In this document: piece by piece, positions 1 through 7,703 of the stretch
Layout: each line of letters opens with the position of its first letter
How positions within the stretch are numbered: position 1 is the first letter of the stretch
Assembly (NCBI GenBank): GCA_045117315.1
Contig: JBGUNJ010000135.1
Coordinates: 1-50,962 of the forward strand
Source of the DNA: CAG-791 sp045117315
GTDB lineage: Bacteria; Bacillota; Clostridia; Lachnospirales; Lachnospiraceae
Direction: 5' to 3'
Length of the DNA: 50,962 nt
Translations under genes and position numbers: made by a program
The notes under the pieces: generated by a model
Databases searched by the model: none
Told to the model about the DNA's origin: nothing
What the model saw: only the letters and a program-made list of their open reading frames with translations

Positions 1-84
1 TGGAGAGGCAGTCCGAACCCCGAAAGGGGAACCAGCCGCAAGGCTGGCAGTAGGAAGCACGCGACTTAAGTCGTGTGAGGCTTC
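1..84 (+). mobile_element. Probable right-end remnant of an IS200/IS605 (TnpB) element with omegaRNA-like hairpins
   Basis: Three consecutive hairpins are visible: CCCC-GAAA-GGGG at 19-30, CCAGCC-GCAA-GGCTGG at 33-48, and a near-perfect 9-bp palindrome (CACGCGACT with AGTCGTGTG) at 59-78. They are followed by GAGGCTTCAC. This arrangement, including GGCAGTAGGAAGCA before the last palindrome, resembles from memory the 3' end of tnpB/omegaRNA and the subterminal right-end hairpin of IS605-family elements in Clostridia. The tnpB body, if present, lies outside the window to the left. The element would end about 30 bp before the rarA start. No search could be run, so another structured RNA remains possible. 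Confidence 0.5.
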
Positions 85-113
85 ACAAACGGACCTTTCA
101 CATATGGAGAATA

Positions 114-1472
114 ATGATGGATCTTTTCGAATACATGAGGCAGGAGCGGCAGCAGTCTGAATCTCCGCTGGCCGCCAGGATCCGCCCGGCCACACTTGAT
201 GAGGTGGTAGGGCAGGAGCATATCATAGGCAAGGGACGCCTGCTGAGAAGGGCGATTCAGGCGGACAAGCTGGGATCCGTGATCTTTTACGGGCCGCCCG
301 GGACAGGAAAGACCACCCTGGCAAGGGTCATAGCCAATACGACCAGGTCGGAGTTCATTCAGCTGAACGCGACCACCTCCGGGAAAAAGGATATGGAGGA
401 GGCAATCCGGTCTGCTAAGGACCGTCTGGGAATGTACGGGAAAAAGACCATCCTCTTCATCGACGAGATCCACCGCTTCAATAAGTCACAGCAGGATTAT
501 CTGCTGCCCTATGTGGAGGACGGGACGGTCACCCTGATCGGCGCGACCACGGAAAACCCCTATTTTGAGGTGAACGGGGCTCTGATTTCCAGATCGACCG
601 TCTTTGAACTGAAACCCCTGTCCAGTGAAGACGTGCGGACGCTGATTATGCGGGCTGTCTATGACAGTGAAAAAGGCATGGGAATGTACAACGCGCAGAT
701 CGACGATGACGCGGCGGACTTTCTGGCGGACGTCGCCGAGGGCGATGCCAGAAGGGCACTGAGCGCTGTGGAACTGGGGGTTCTCACAACGGAGCCGTCG
801 GAGGACGGAAAGATTCATATCACCCGGGAGATAGCGCAGGAGTGTATCCAGCGCCGCGCTCCCCGCTATGACAAGGGCGGGGACAACCACTATGACACCA
901 TCTCCGCCTTTATCAAAAGCATGCGGGGATCGGATCCCGATGCCGCTGTCTATTATCTGGCCAGGATGCTGGAGGCGGGGGAGGATCCCGTCTTCATTGC
1001 CCGCAGGATCATGATTTGTGCTTCCGAGGACGTCGGGAACGCGGATCCCAATGCTATCTGTGTGGCAGTTTCCTGTTCGCTGGCCTGTGAGAGGATCGGC
1101 TTGCCTGAGGCTCAGATCCTGCTTTCGCACGCGGCCTCCTATGTCGCCAGTGCCCCCAAGAGCAATGCCGCGGTAAATGCCATTTTTGCCGCGAAGGATC
1201 TGGTCCGCAGAAACGGGAACCTGCCGGTTCCTCCTTATCTGCAGGACTCCCATTACAAAGGAGCCGGCGAGATGGGCAGAGGGATCGGATATGAATATGC
1301 CCATCTGTATCGCGACCACTACAGCGGCCAGCCTTATCTGCCCGAGGAAATCCGCGGGGCCAGAATCTATGAACCTTCGGAGAGCGGGCACGAACAGGAA
1401 ATCCGCAGTTACCTCTACCGCCTGACAGGAGATGAGCGCTACAGGAAACCGGAAGATCTGCTGGACCGCTGA
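114..1472 (+). CDS. rarA: Replication-associated recombination protein A (RarA/MgsA), AAA+ ATPase
   Basis: A AAA+ clamp-loader-like ATPase that acts at stalled replication forks in the cytoplasm. The protein has the Walker A motif GPPGTGKT near residue 60, Walker B LFIDEIHRFNK, the sensor stretch GATTENPYFEVN, and the C-terminal RarA/MgsA region (SAFIKSMRGSDPDAA, followed by ASEDVGNADP), in the family order and at full length (about 452 residues). The start is placed at 114 (or the adjacent ATG at 117) because GGAGA at 106-110 is correctly spaced. An upstream in-frame ATG at 75 would lie inside the structured RNA-like tail and has no ribosome binding site. The gene is monocistronic or shares a transcript with the DUF4364 gene 130 bp downstream. 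Confidence 0.93.
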   Translation: MMDLFEYMRQERQQSESPLAARIRPATLDEVVGQEHIIGKGRLLRRAIQADKLGSVIFYGPPGTGKTTLARVIANTTRSEFIQLNATTSGKKDMEEAIRSAKDRLGMYGKKTILFIDEIHRFNKSQQDYLLPYVEDGTVTLIGATTENPYFEVNGALISRSTVFELKPLSSEDVRTLIMRAVYDSEKGMGMYNAQIDDDAADFLADVAEGDARRALSAVELGVLTTEPSEDGKIHITREIAQECIQRRAPRYDKGGDNHYDTISAFIKSMRGSDPDAAVYYLARMLEAGEDPVFIARRIMICASEDVGNADPNAICVAVSCSLACERIGLPEAQILLSHAASYVASAPKSNAAVNAIFAAKDLVRRNGNLPVPPYLQDSHYKGAGEMGRGIGYEYAHLYRDHYSGQPYLPEEIRGARIYEPSESGHEQEIRSYLYRLTGDERYRKPEDLLDR

Positions 1473-1600
1473 CCTTTGCAATCATATGTAGATGCTTGGG
1501 GCCATGGGAGAGTGCGGGCAGACATGGATGAGTAAAGCCGCGCGCAGGTTTGCGCTTCCTGCGCTGCTTTAATCATATTCGGAACCAGGAGGTTCAGTCT

Positions 1601-2113
1601 ATGGATGATGTTTTTACAGTATATAAGCTGATTATTTTATATATTTTAGACCGTTCTGACGGCGATGTGACACAGCCCATGATGTCAACATTTCTTCTGG
1701 AGAGCGGTTATGCCCATTTTATCTCGCTGGCGGAGAGCTATGACCAGCTGGAAAAACAGGGACTGGTCCGTATCTATACGGAGGGAGATAAAAGATTTAT
1801 GCATCTGACAGAGGCCGGGCGCGAGACGCTGGGCTTTTTCGGCGCGCGCCTGAGCCGGCAGATCCGGAGACAGGCGGACCAATGGCTGAAAGAAAACGGA
1901 CACCTGATCCGGGAGGAGAGAGATGTAAGGGCTGTCTATGAACACATGACATCGGGCGTCTATGAGGTCCGTATGTCTGTCCGGGAACGGGATGTCACCA
2001 TTCTGGAGGTGAAACTGTCAGTCCCCGACGCCGCGACGGCGTCCGCGGTTGCGGATAAATGGAAAGAAAAAAACACGGATATCTATCAGTACCTCATTGA
2101 AAATCTTTTTTGA
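1601..2113 (+). CDS. DUF4364 family protein (winged-helix-like regulator)
   Basis: A protein of about 170 residues starting MDDVFTVYKLIILYILDR, which matches the N-terminal pattern of DUF4364 (an LYIL core followed by a helix-turn-helix-like region around residues 20-75, with the segment SGYAHFISLAESYDQLEKQGLV). The family is common in Clostridia and is predicted to be a winged-helix DNA-binding protein; its targets are unknown. The start at 1601 is chosen for AGGAGG at 1587-1592. An upstream in-frame ATG at 1550 lacks such a site. A hairpin terminator follows at 2234-2263. The function is inferred from family resemblance only. Confidence 0.8.
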   Translation: MDDVFTVYKLIILYILDRSDGDVTQPMMSTFLLESGYAHFISLAESYDQLEKQGLVRIYTEGDKRFMHLTEAGRETLGFFGARLSRQIRRQADQWLKENGHLIREERDVRAVYEHMTSGVYEVRMSVRERDVTILEVKLSVPDAATASAVADKWKEKNTDIYQYLIENLF

Positions 2114-2233
2114 CTGGTCTATAATGCTCATAAATCAATACATCACAACAGACAGAACGGATATAAACCGAGACAAGGGCAGGATCACGATCACACAGAC
2201 TGCTGATTCTGCCGGATCTAAGATCTAATCATC

Positions 2234-2264
2234 AGTATGCCGCAGGGCCTGCGGCATGCTTTTA
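2234..2264 (+). terminator. Intrinsic terminator after the DUF4364 gene
   Basis: Inverted repeat ATGCCGCA ... TGCGGCAT with a short GGGCC loop, followed by CTTTTAT. It lies 120 bp past the stop codon. Confidence 0.75.
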
Positions 2265-2808
2265 TCGTTCATTTCTTTGCCTCTTAATCCGGATTGGGAC
2301 GATATGTACTGCAGCAGAGCCTGCAGGCTTTTGTTTGACCTGGTATTTTCATTCCCCTGAAATGTTTTTTGCGTGAAATTTATGTATTCATACCTGCTTT
2401 TGCTTTTTTCTGTACTGCTGTATGCCGTGCGGACTGCTTCGGCGGGTATATTGCTCTTTGATTTCTGACCGTGCGCTGCATGCGGCTTTGTGCCCTGATG
2501 TATGCGTTTAAAAAAGATAAAAATCCCGCGGGACGGCTTCGCGGCAGTGACCCCGGACTGCCTTAAACGGAGACAAATCCGGCCGTCTCCGGAAAGGTCT
2601 GTAATGCAGTCCGTCTGCAGGGAAAGAAGCGGATTTGCTTACAGGGAGGAGCCGATGCGGTGTCCTCCCGGGACGGACAATGCTTAAGATGTAGAATACT
2701 GACTTGTAAATATTGATAATGAGAATGACTTGATAATGAGAATGACGCGCGGAACGGACAAAACTAATCTGTGTCCGGACACGCAAAATATATATTGGAG
2801 GAATTTGA
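2265..2808. other. Intergenic region upstream of rho, no convincing gene
   Basis: About 540 bp without a supported gene. Short open frames on both strands lack ribosome binding sites and family features. There is a perfect 12-bp palindrome AGCCTGCAGGCT followed by TTTTG near 2314-2330, and a 17-bp tandem duplication at 2713-2746 (listed separately). Its length suggests a long 5' leader or regulatory region for rho, which is autoregulated in many bacteria. Confidence 0.5.
2713..2746. promoter_or_regulatory. Perfect tandem 17-bp repeat, Fur-box-like hexamers, upstream of rho
   Basis: TTGATAATGAGAATGAC occurs twice head to tail (2713-2729 and 2730-2746), about 60 bp before the rho start. Each unit contains GATAAT and GAGAAT, similar to the NAT(A/T)AT hexamers of ferric-uptake regulator sites. 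The duplication is visible directly; the regulator assignment is a weak guess. Confidence 0.3.
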
Positions 2809-4719
2809 ATGACGCGGGAAAGATATGAATCGATCTCACTTCACGATCTGCGTGAAATTGCAAAAAACCGGGGAATGCGGCGCATTTCCACCCTCAAAAA
2901 AGCTGAGCTGATCGATGCCATGCTTCAAAAGGATGAGGAAGAGGCAAAGATCCTCAGAGAGCAAAAAATACAGCGCAGAAAAGAACAAATGCAGCAGATG
3001 CAGGAGACGAACGCTGGCCAGGGCGGCAGAATGAGCGGCGATGATCCGGATTCTGATCCGGCAAAAGCGCGGAAGCAGGCTGACAGACCGGCGGGAGCGG
3101 ACAAGGATTCCGACAACGCGGATGACCAGCAGACGTCCCAGGCAAGAGACGGCTCGTCAAGGGACGGCCGCGAAAGCAGACAGAGAAATATGAATAACCG
3201 GGGCAGGCAGAACACAGGAACCTATACTGCCGGCAGAAGAGCTCCGGGCCGGCCCAGAAGGGATGACAGACAGAACAGCGGGACCAGACAGGTCCGTGAG
3301 ACCCGTCAGCCCCAGGCTGCGGGACAGACTTCCTGTCCGGCGGATTCTGTTGCGGAGAATACCGCATCTGTTGCCCGTGAACAGTCTTCCGAGTATAATT
3401 ATCAGCAGAATGCCAGACCCCAGGAAGCCGGCAGGAGCGGAAATCTTCCGCAGACGCCGCAGGCGGCCGGCAGCCGGGAACAGCAGGATCTTCAACAGGA
3501 AGCAGCCCGGCTCTCCAGGATCTACCAGCCAGGACGGCCGGATATGCCTGTCCTGCACAAAGATGAGCTCAATACAGACCTGGACAGCGGACAGATGGCC
3601 AACGGCATTCTGGAAGTCATGCAGGACGGATTCGGTTTTATCCGCTGCGCCAACTATATGCCCGGTGAAAACGACATTTATGTGGCTCCCAGCCAGATCA
3701 GGCGCTTCGGACTCAAGACGGGGGATATCATCGTCGGAAATATCCGGGTGAAGACGCAGGGGGAGAAATTCAGCGCCCTGCTCTTTGTCAAAAGCGTCAA
3801 CGGTTTTTCCCCGGAGGAAGCGACCCGGCGGTACAATTTTGAGGATATGACCCCGGTTTTCCCGGATGAGAGGATCCGTCTCGAGCGGTCCGGAGGGACT
3901 GTCTCCATGCGGATCATGGACCTGATGTGTCCGGTCGGAAAAGGACAGAGGGGCATGATCGTCTCTCCCCCCAAGGCAGGCAAGACGACCCTGATCAAGG
4001 ATATTGCCCGCTCGGTCAAATACAATAATCCGGAGATCCATCTGATCGTGCTCCTGATCGATGAGCGCCCTGAGGAGGTCACGGATATCCGCGAGGCGAT
4101 CGAGGGTCCCAATACAGAAGTCATCTACTCCACATTCGATGAGCTGCCCGAGCACCACAAGAGGGTATCCGAAATGGTGATCGAGAGGGCAAGGCGTCTC
4201 GTGGAGCACAAGAAGGACGTCATGATCCTTCTGGATTCCATCACCCGCCTGACCAGGGCATATAATATCACGGAGCCCTCCAGCGGGCGCACGCTGTCGG
4301 GAGGCCTGGATCCGGCAGCCCTCCATATGCCCAAGAGATTCTTCGGCGCCGCCAGAAATATGCGCGAAGGCGGCAGTCTGACCATTCTGGCCACCGCCCT
4401 GATCGACACAGGCAGCAAGATGGACGACATTGTCTTTGAAGAATTCAAGGGAACAGGCAATATGGAACTTGTTCTGGACAGACGTCTGTCCGAACGCAGG
4501 ATCTTTCCCGCGATCGATATCGTGCGGTCGGGAACCCGCAGGGAGGACCTGCTGCTGACGCCCGACGAGTATTCAGCGATCAACACGATCCGCCGATCCT
4601 TCAACGGCCTGAGCTCGGAACAGGCGGTCACCCAGGCACTGAATCTCTTTTCCAAAACACGAACAAACGGTGAATTCATCAACATGGTACGCAAGGTACA
4701 GTGGGGCAGGACGGAATAA
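2809..4719 (+). CDS. rho: Transcription termination factor Rho with long low-complexity insert
   Basis: A hexameric RNA helicase that terminates transcription. The order of domains is: an N-terminal Rho_N helical domain (about residues 1-45, LHDLREIAKNRGMRR), a polar insert rich in Q, N, R, G, D and S (about 50-240), the RNA-binding cold-shock-like domain (GILEVMQDGFGFIR, about 262-330), and the RecA-like ATPase with P-loop PPKAGKT (K392), LLIDERPEEVTD and the Q/R-loop region SGGLDPAALHMPKRF. At 636 residues it is about 200 longer than E. coli Rho because of the insert. GGAGG at 2797-2801 fixes the start. Similar inserts in other gut bacteria and clostridia are known to be disordered and can drive condensate or prion-like behaviour; whether this one does is inference. 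Confidence 0.96.
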   Translation: MTRERYESISLHDLREIAKNRGMRRISTLKKAELIDAMLQKDEEEAKILREQKIQRRKEQMQQMQETNAGQGGRMSGDDPDSDPAKARKQADRPAGADKDSDNADDQQTSQARDGSSRDGRESRQRNMNNRGRQNTGTYTAGRRAPGRPRRDDRQNSGTRQVRETRQPQAAGQTSCPADSVAENTASVAREQSSEYNYQQNARPQEAGRSGNLPQTPQAAGSREQQDLQQEAARLSRIYQPGRPDMPVLHKDELNTDLDSGQMANGILEVMQDGFGFIRCANYMPGENDIYVAPSQIRRFGLKTGDIIVGNIRVKTQGEKFSALLFVKSVNGFSPEEATRRYNFEDMTPVFPDERIRLERSGGTVSMRIMDLMCPVGKGQRGMIVSPPKAGKTTLIKDIARSVKYNNPEIHLIVLLIDERPEEVTDIREAIEGPNTEVIYSTFDELPEHHKRVSEMVIERARRLVEHKKDVMILLDSITRLTRAYNITEPSSGRTLSGGLDPAALHMPKRFFGAARNMREGGSLTILATALIDTGSKMDDIVFEEFKGTGNMELVLDRRLSERRIFPAIDIVRSGTRREDLLLTPDEYSAINTIRRSFNGLSSEQAVTQALNLFSKTRTNGEFINMVRKVQWGRTE

Positions 4720-4818
4720 GCTGCTTTATGACAGCCCCGCATTCATTTTTGCGGAGCAGAAGCTTCCTGAACAGACCAGGCATGCTTTTGAGACCACCCT
4801 TTAGAGGAGGAAACATTT

Positions 4819-6342
4819 ATGAAACGCAGCTGCGGTGTTCTTCTTCCGATTTCCAGTCTCCCTTCCAGGTACGGAATCGGCTGTTTTTCTACGGAAGCGT
4901 ATCGGTTTGTTGACTTTCTGGCCGCTTCCGGGCAGAGCTGGTGGCAGATCCTGCCTTTGGGGCAGACCGGGTACGGTGACTCCCCTTACCAGTCATTTTC
5001 GACATTTGCCGGCAATCCGTATTTTATCGATCTGGAACAGATGATCGGGGACGGATATCTGTACCGGGATGAAGTGGATCAGTTTGATTTCGGTTCAAAT
5101 CCCTCTTATATAGATTATGAGCGGGTCTACCAGGCGCGGTATCTTCTTCTTCATCACGCCTATGAGAACAGCCCGTTTTCTCTTCATCCGAACGAGAAAT
5201 GGGAGGGCAGCATCTTCAACAAGGACAGATACGAGTTCGAGACATACATCACTAACAACAAAGAGTGGCTGGACGATTACGCTCTGTACTGTGCTCTCAA
5301 AGGGCAGTATGAAAATGCTGCATGGACAGACTGGGACGAAGATATACGCCTGCGCTCCCCGGAGGCGATCAAAAATTGGCGCAAAAAGCTGCTGAACGAG
5401 ATCCGTTTCTTCTGCTTCATCCAGTACATGTTCTTCCGGCAGTGGAAGGCGCTGAAAGACTATGCCAACAAACGCGATATCAAGATCATCGGAGATCTTC
5501 CGATCTATGTGTCGCTGGACAGCTCGGATGCCTGGAGCCATCCCGAATTGTTCAAGCTGGATGAGGAGGGGCGTCCCTCTGTTGTCGCGGGATGCCCGCC
5601 CGACGCTTTTTCGGCGACCGGACAGCTCTGGGGCAACCCGATCTATGACTGGGATAAACACAGGCAGGAAGGATTCGCCTGGTGGAAATCCAGGATGGAG
5701 CACTCATTCTTCTTTTACGACGCGGTCAGGATCGACCACTTCCGCGGATTTGAATCCTATTATGAGATTCCGGCCGGGGAGACCACAGCCATGAACGGGA
5801 CCTGGGTGACAGGACCGGGAATGGAACTGTTTGAGGCGCTCAGCGAGACCATCGGGGACCGCCAGGTCATTGCCGAGGATCTGGGTTTCCTGACTCCCGA
5901 AGTACATCAGCTTCTGGCGGATACCGGCTACCCAGGAATGAAGGTCCTTCAGTTTGCCTTTGATTCCCTCAGTGACAGCGATTATCAGCCCCACAATTTC
6001 ACACGCAACTGTGTGGTCTATACAGGAACACATGACAATGACACCAGCCGCGGCTGGCTGGATAATACCTCGCCCAAGGTGGCTGCCTATGCCATGCAGT
6101 ATTTCGGAACCAAAACGAAAGAGGAGACGGTTGACGCGATGATCCGCATCGCCATGATGAGCGTCGCAGATATCTGTATCATTCCCCTTCAGGATTATCT
6201 GTGCCTGGGCAGTGAAGCCAGAATCAATACGCCCTCTACACTGGGCGGTAACTGGAAGTGGCGCGTCAGCCAAAACGCGATTACCAAGTCCCTGGAGAAG
6301 AGACTTCTGGAACTCGCGAGAATCTATGCCAGGATGAGGTGA
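4819..6342 (+). CDS. malQ: 4-alpha-glucanotransferase (amylomaltase, GH77)
   Basis: Transfers alpha-1,4-glucan segments between maltodextrins and releases glucose, in cytoplasmic starch and maltodextrin metabolism. The 507-residue length is typical of the short Thermus-like GH77 form. The GH77 catalytic set is in place: nucleophile D306 in VRIDHFRGF, acid/base E353 in AEDLG, and transition-state stabiliser D406 in GTHDNDT. The spacing of the first pair (47) equals, and of the second pair (53) nearly equals, that of Thermus amylomaltase. The N-terminus carries SLPSRYGIG, also typical. GAGGAGG at 4804-4810 sets the start, 100 bp after rho. No maltose transporter or phosphorylase is adjacent. 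Confidence 0.96.
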   Translation: MKRSCGVLLPISSLPSRYGIGCFSTEAYRFVDFLAASGQSWWQILPLGQTGYGDSPYQSFSTFAGNPYFIDLEQMIGDGYLYRDEVDQFDFGSNPSYIDYERVYQARYLLLHHAYENSPFSLHPNEKWEGSIFNKDRYEFETYITNNKEWLDDYALYCALKGQYENAAWTDWDEDIRLRSPEAIKNWRKKLLNEIRFFCFIQYMFFRQWKALKDYANKRDIKIIGDLPIYVSLDSSDAWSHPELFKLDEEGRPSVVAGCPPDAFSATGQLWGNPIYDWDKHRQEGFAWWKSRMEHSFFFYDAVRIDHFRGFESYYEIPAGETTAMNGTWVTGPGMELFEALSETIGDRQVIAEDLGFLTPEVHQLLADTGYPGMKVLQFAFDSLSDSDYQPHNFTRNCVVYTGTHDNDTSRGWLDNTSPKVAAYAMQYFGTKTKEETVDAMIRIAMMSVADICIIPLQDYLCLGSEARINTPSTLGGNWKWRVSQNAITKSLEKRLLELARIYARMR

Positions 6343-6344
6343 CA

Positions 6345-6472
6345 GAGCCGGAAAAACCGGGCGGAAATACAAGCTAAAATGCAGCCGGAAACCGGGCCGG
6401 AAACATAACCGGAAATACAACCGGAGATACAGCCTGAAAACCGGGCGGAAATACAATCGGAAATGCAATATT
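6345..6472. repeat. Degenerate tandem repeat (about 12-bp unit) directly after malQ
   Basis: Units such as CCGGAAATACAA, CCGGAGATACAG and CCGGAAACATAA recur about ten times between the malQ stop and the terminator. The minus strand reads as low-complexity Phe/Arg/Tyr peptide, a by-product of the repeat. One of several stop-proximal arrays in the window, each with its own unit. Confidence 0.75.
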
Positions 6473-6511
6473 GAAAAAAGCCTCTGCGAAAATCATGCAG
6501 GGGCTTTTTTG
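6473..6511. terminator. Bidirectional intrinsic terminator between malQ and the DJ-1 gene
   Basis: AAAAAAGCCTCTGC pairs with GCAGGGGCTTTTTT around a 9-nt loop, giving A-tract and T-tract on opposite sides. It can serve malQ (+) and the convergent DJ-1 family gene (-). Confidence 0.85.
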
Positions 6512-6619
6512 GCTGCGGAAAACGCAGACTTTTCGGACGCCAGATTTTTCAGACTGCTGAAAAACCGGCATTTATTTGACGGGATGCGAAAGGCGGTCCG
6601 AATCAGAGAATAATTATTT

Positions 6620-7195
6620 TCAGACACAGTACAGGATATTTTCCTGCAGTGCCTTTGCGGTGTCCTCACCGAGGTAGTGGGAGACGATCGCAAGGCCGAA
6701 GGGGACAGCAGTGCCCATAGCCCGGCTGGTGATGATATTACCGCTGATGATCACAGTGTCGTGGGAGAGGAGAGCTCCGCTCTCGATCAGCAGCTGGTCC
6801 CGGGTCGGGTTGCAGGTGGCGGGGATGCCCTTCAGAAGTCCCAGTTCAGCAAAGATACCGGGCGCGGCGCAAATCGCGGCAATCTGTTTTCTCTTTTTGC
6901 AGAAGGAGACAACCTGCTCCATGAGAGGCTCACAGGCGCGCAGGTTGGGGGTTCCGGGTACACCTCCGGGGAGGATCAGCATGTCATATTCGTCAAAATT
7001 CAGCTCTTTGATCGTGGTGTCCGTGCGGAAGGTGATCTCGTGCGATGAAGTGACTTCGGGCTTGTCATTGATCGATACTTTTGTGCAGGGGATGCCGGCG
7101 CGGTAGAGAAGATCGACCACGGTCAGTCCTTCGATTTCCTCGCAGCCGTCCGCGAAGAAGATGGCGGTTTTTTTATCTGTTTTCGGCTCGAACAT
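6620..7195 (-). CDS. DJ-1/PfpI family protein (YajL-like)
   Basis: A cytoplasmic protein of the DJ-1/PfpI superfamily, whose members are linked to oxidative stress or to glyoxalase/deglycase-type reactions. It has the N-terminal strand KKTAIFFADGCEEIEG with the conserved Glu (E22), LILPGGVPG, and the nucleophile elbow AAICAAPG with C109 (numbered from the chosen start), plus a late SGNIITSRAMGTAVPFGLAI segment as in YajL/DJ-1. The start is placed at the ATG at 7195 because the upstream ATG (7207) overlaps its own GGAGG, which is ideally spaced for the inner ATG. The exact substrate cannot be inferred. Confidence 0.88.
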   Translation of the reverse strand: MFEPKTDKKTAIFFADGCEEIEGLTVVDLLYRAGIPCTKVSINDKPEVTSSHEITFRTDTTIKELNFDEYDMLILPGGVPGTPNLRACEPLMEQVVSFCKKRKQIAAICAAPGIFAELGLLKGIPATCNPTRDQLLIESGALLSHDTVIISGNIITSRAMGTAVPFGLAIVSHYLGEDTAKALQENILYCV

Positions 7196-7703
7196 TTTTA
7201 CCTCCATGTCGAAGCGCTAAGCGCAGAAAACACGAATGATGCGGTGCATCGGTTACTTTTTAATAATACCGCAACTATGGGCAAATAACAATTCCGGCTA
7301 GCTCACCCGGCCCCGTGCACTGTACCGCTTTGCCTGTGCCCTTGCGCGAAATGGATACAGGCCTGTGCGGATGTATTGTTTTTGTTTTCGCGGGTGTTTT
7401 CCTTCTTTGGGGAAGAATACTTATTTTTTGTGTAGCATACGCGCCTGAAACAGTACCTGCAGCGCAGATGAGGAAGTATTGCAGGGAATCATGAAATGTT
7501 TCCTGAAATGAATACCTGCATGAGTCATGAAAAGATATTCGGCATGATTCCCAAACATTTTTTGCCTGAAAAGAATGGAAAAGAATGTAAAAGAATGTAA
7601 AAAAGCAGTGGCGATTCCTTTGTCTGTTTGATACAATGATAACAAGCATGGTTTTCTTAAGAAGGCAGTTTCTGTTGGCTTTAGTATTGAGGAGGCAATT
7701 TGT
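7196..7703. other. Intergenic region between divergent DJ-1 and hydrogenase genes
   Basis: About 500 bp with no supported gene. The right half (7440-7610) carries loosely repeated CCTGAAA and ACCTGCA words and an A-rich AAAAGAATG triplet repeat at 7571-7602. The probable promoter of the hydrogenase gene is near 7631. A long minus-strand frame that crosses this region is antisense to the hydrogenase gene and was not accepted. Confidence 0.5.
7608..7636 (+). promoter_or_regulatory. Possible promoter of the hydrogenase gene
   Basis: Extended -10 TGATACAAT (hexamer TACAAT at 7631-7636) with a weak -35 TGGCGA 17 bp upstream. It lies about 70 bp before the ATG. Confidence 0.35.

Noticed and set aside
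2508..2786. A 92-codon minus-strand frame upstream of rho
   Set aside because: No ribosome site, no recognised domain, and it covers the probable rho regulatory region.
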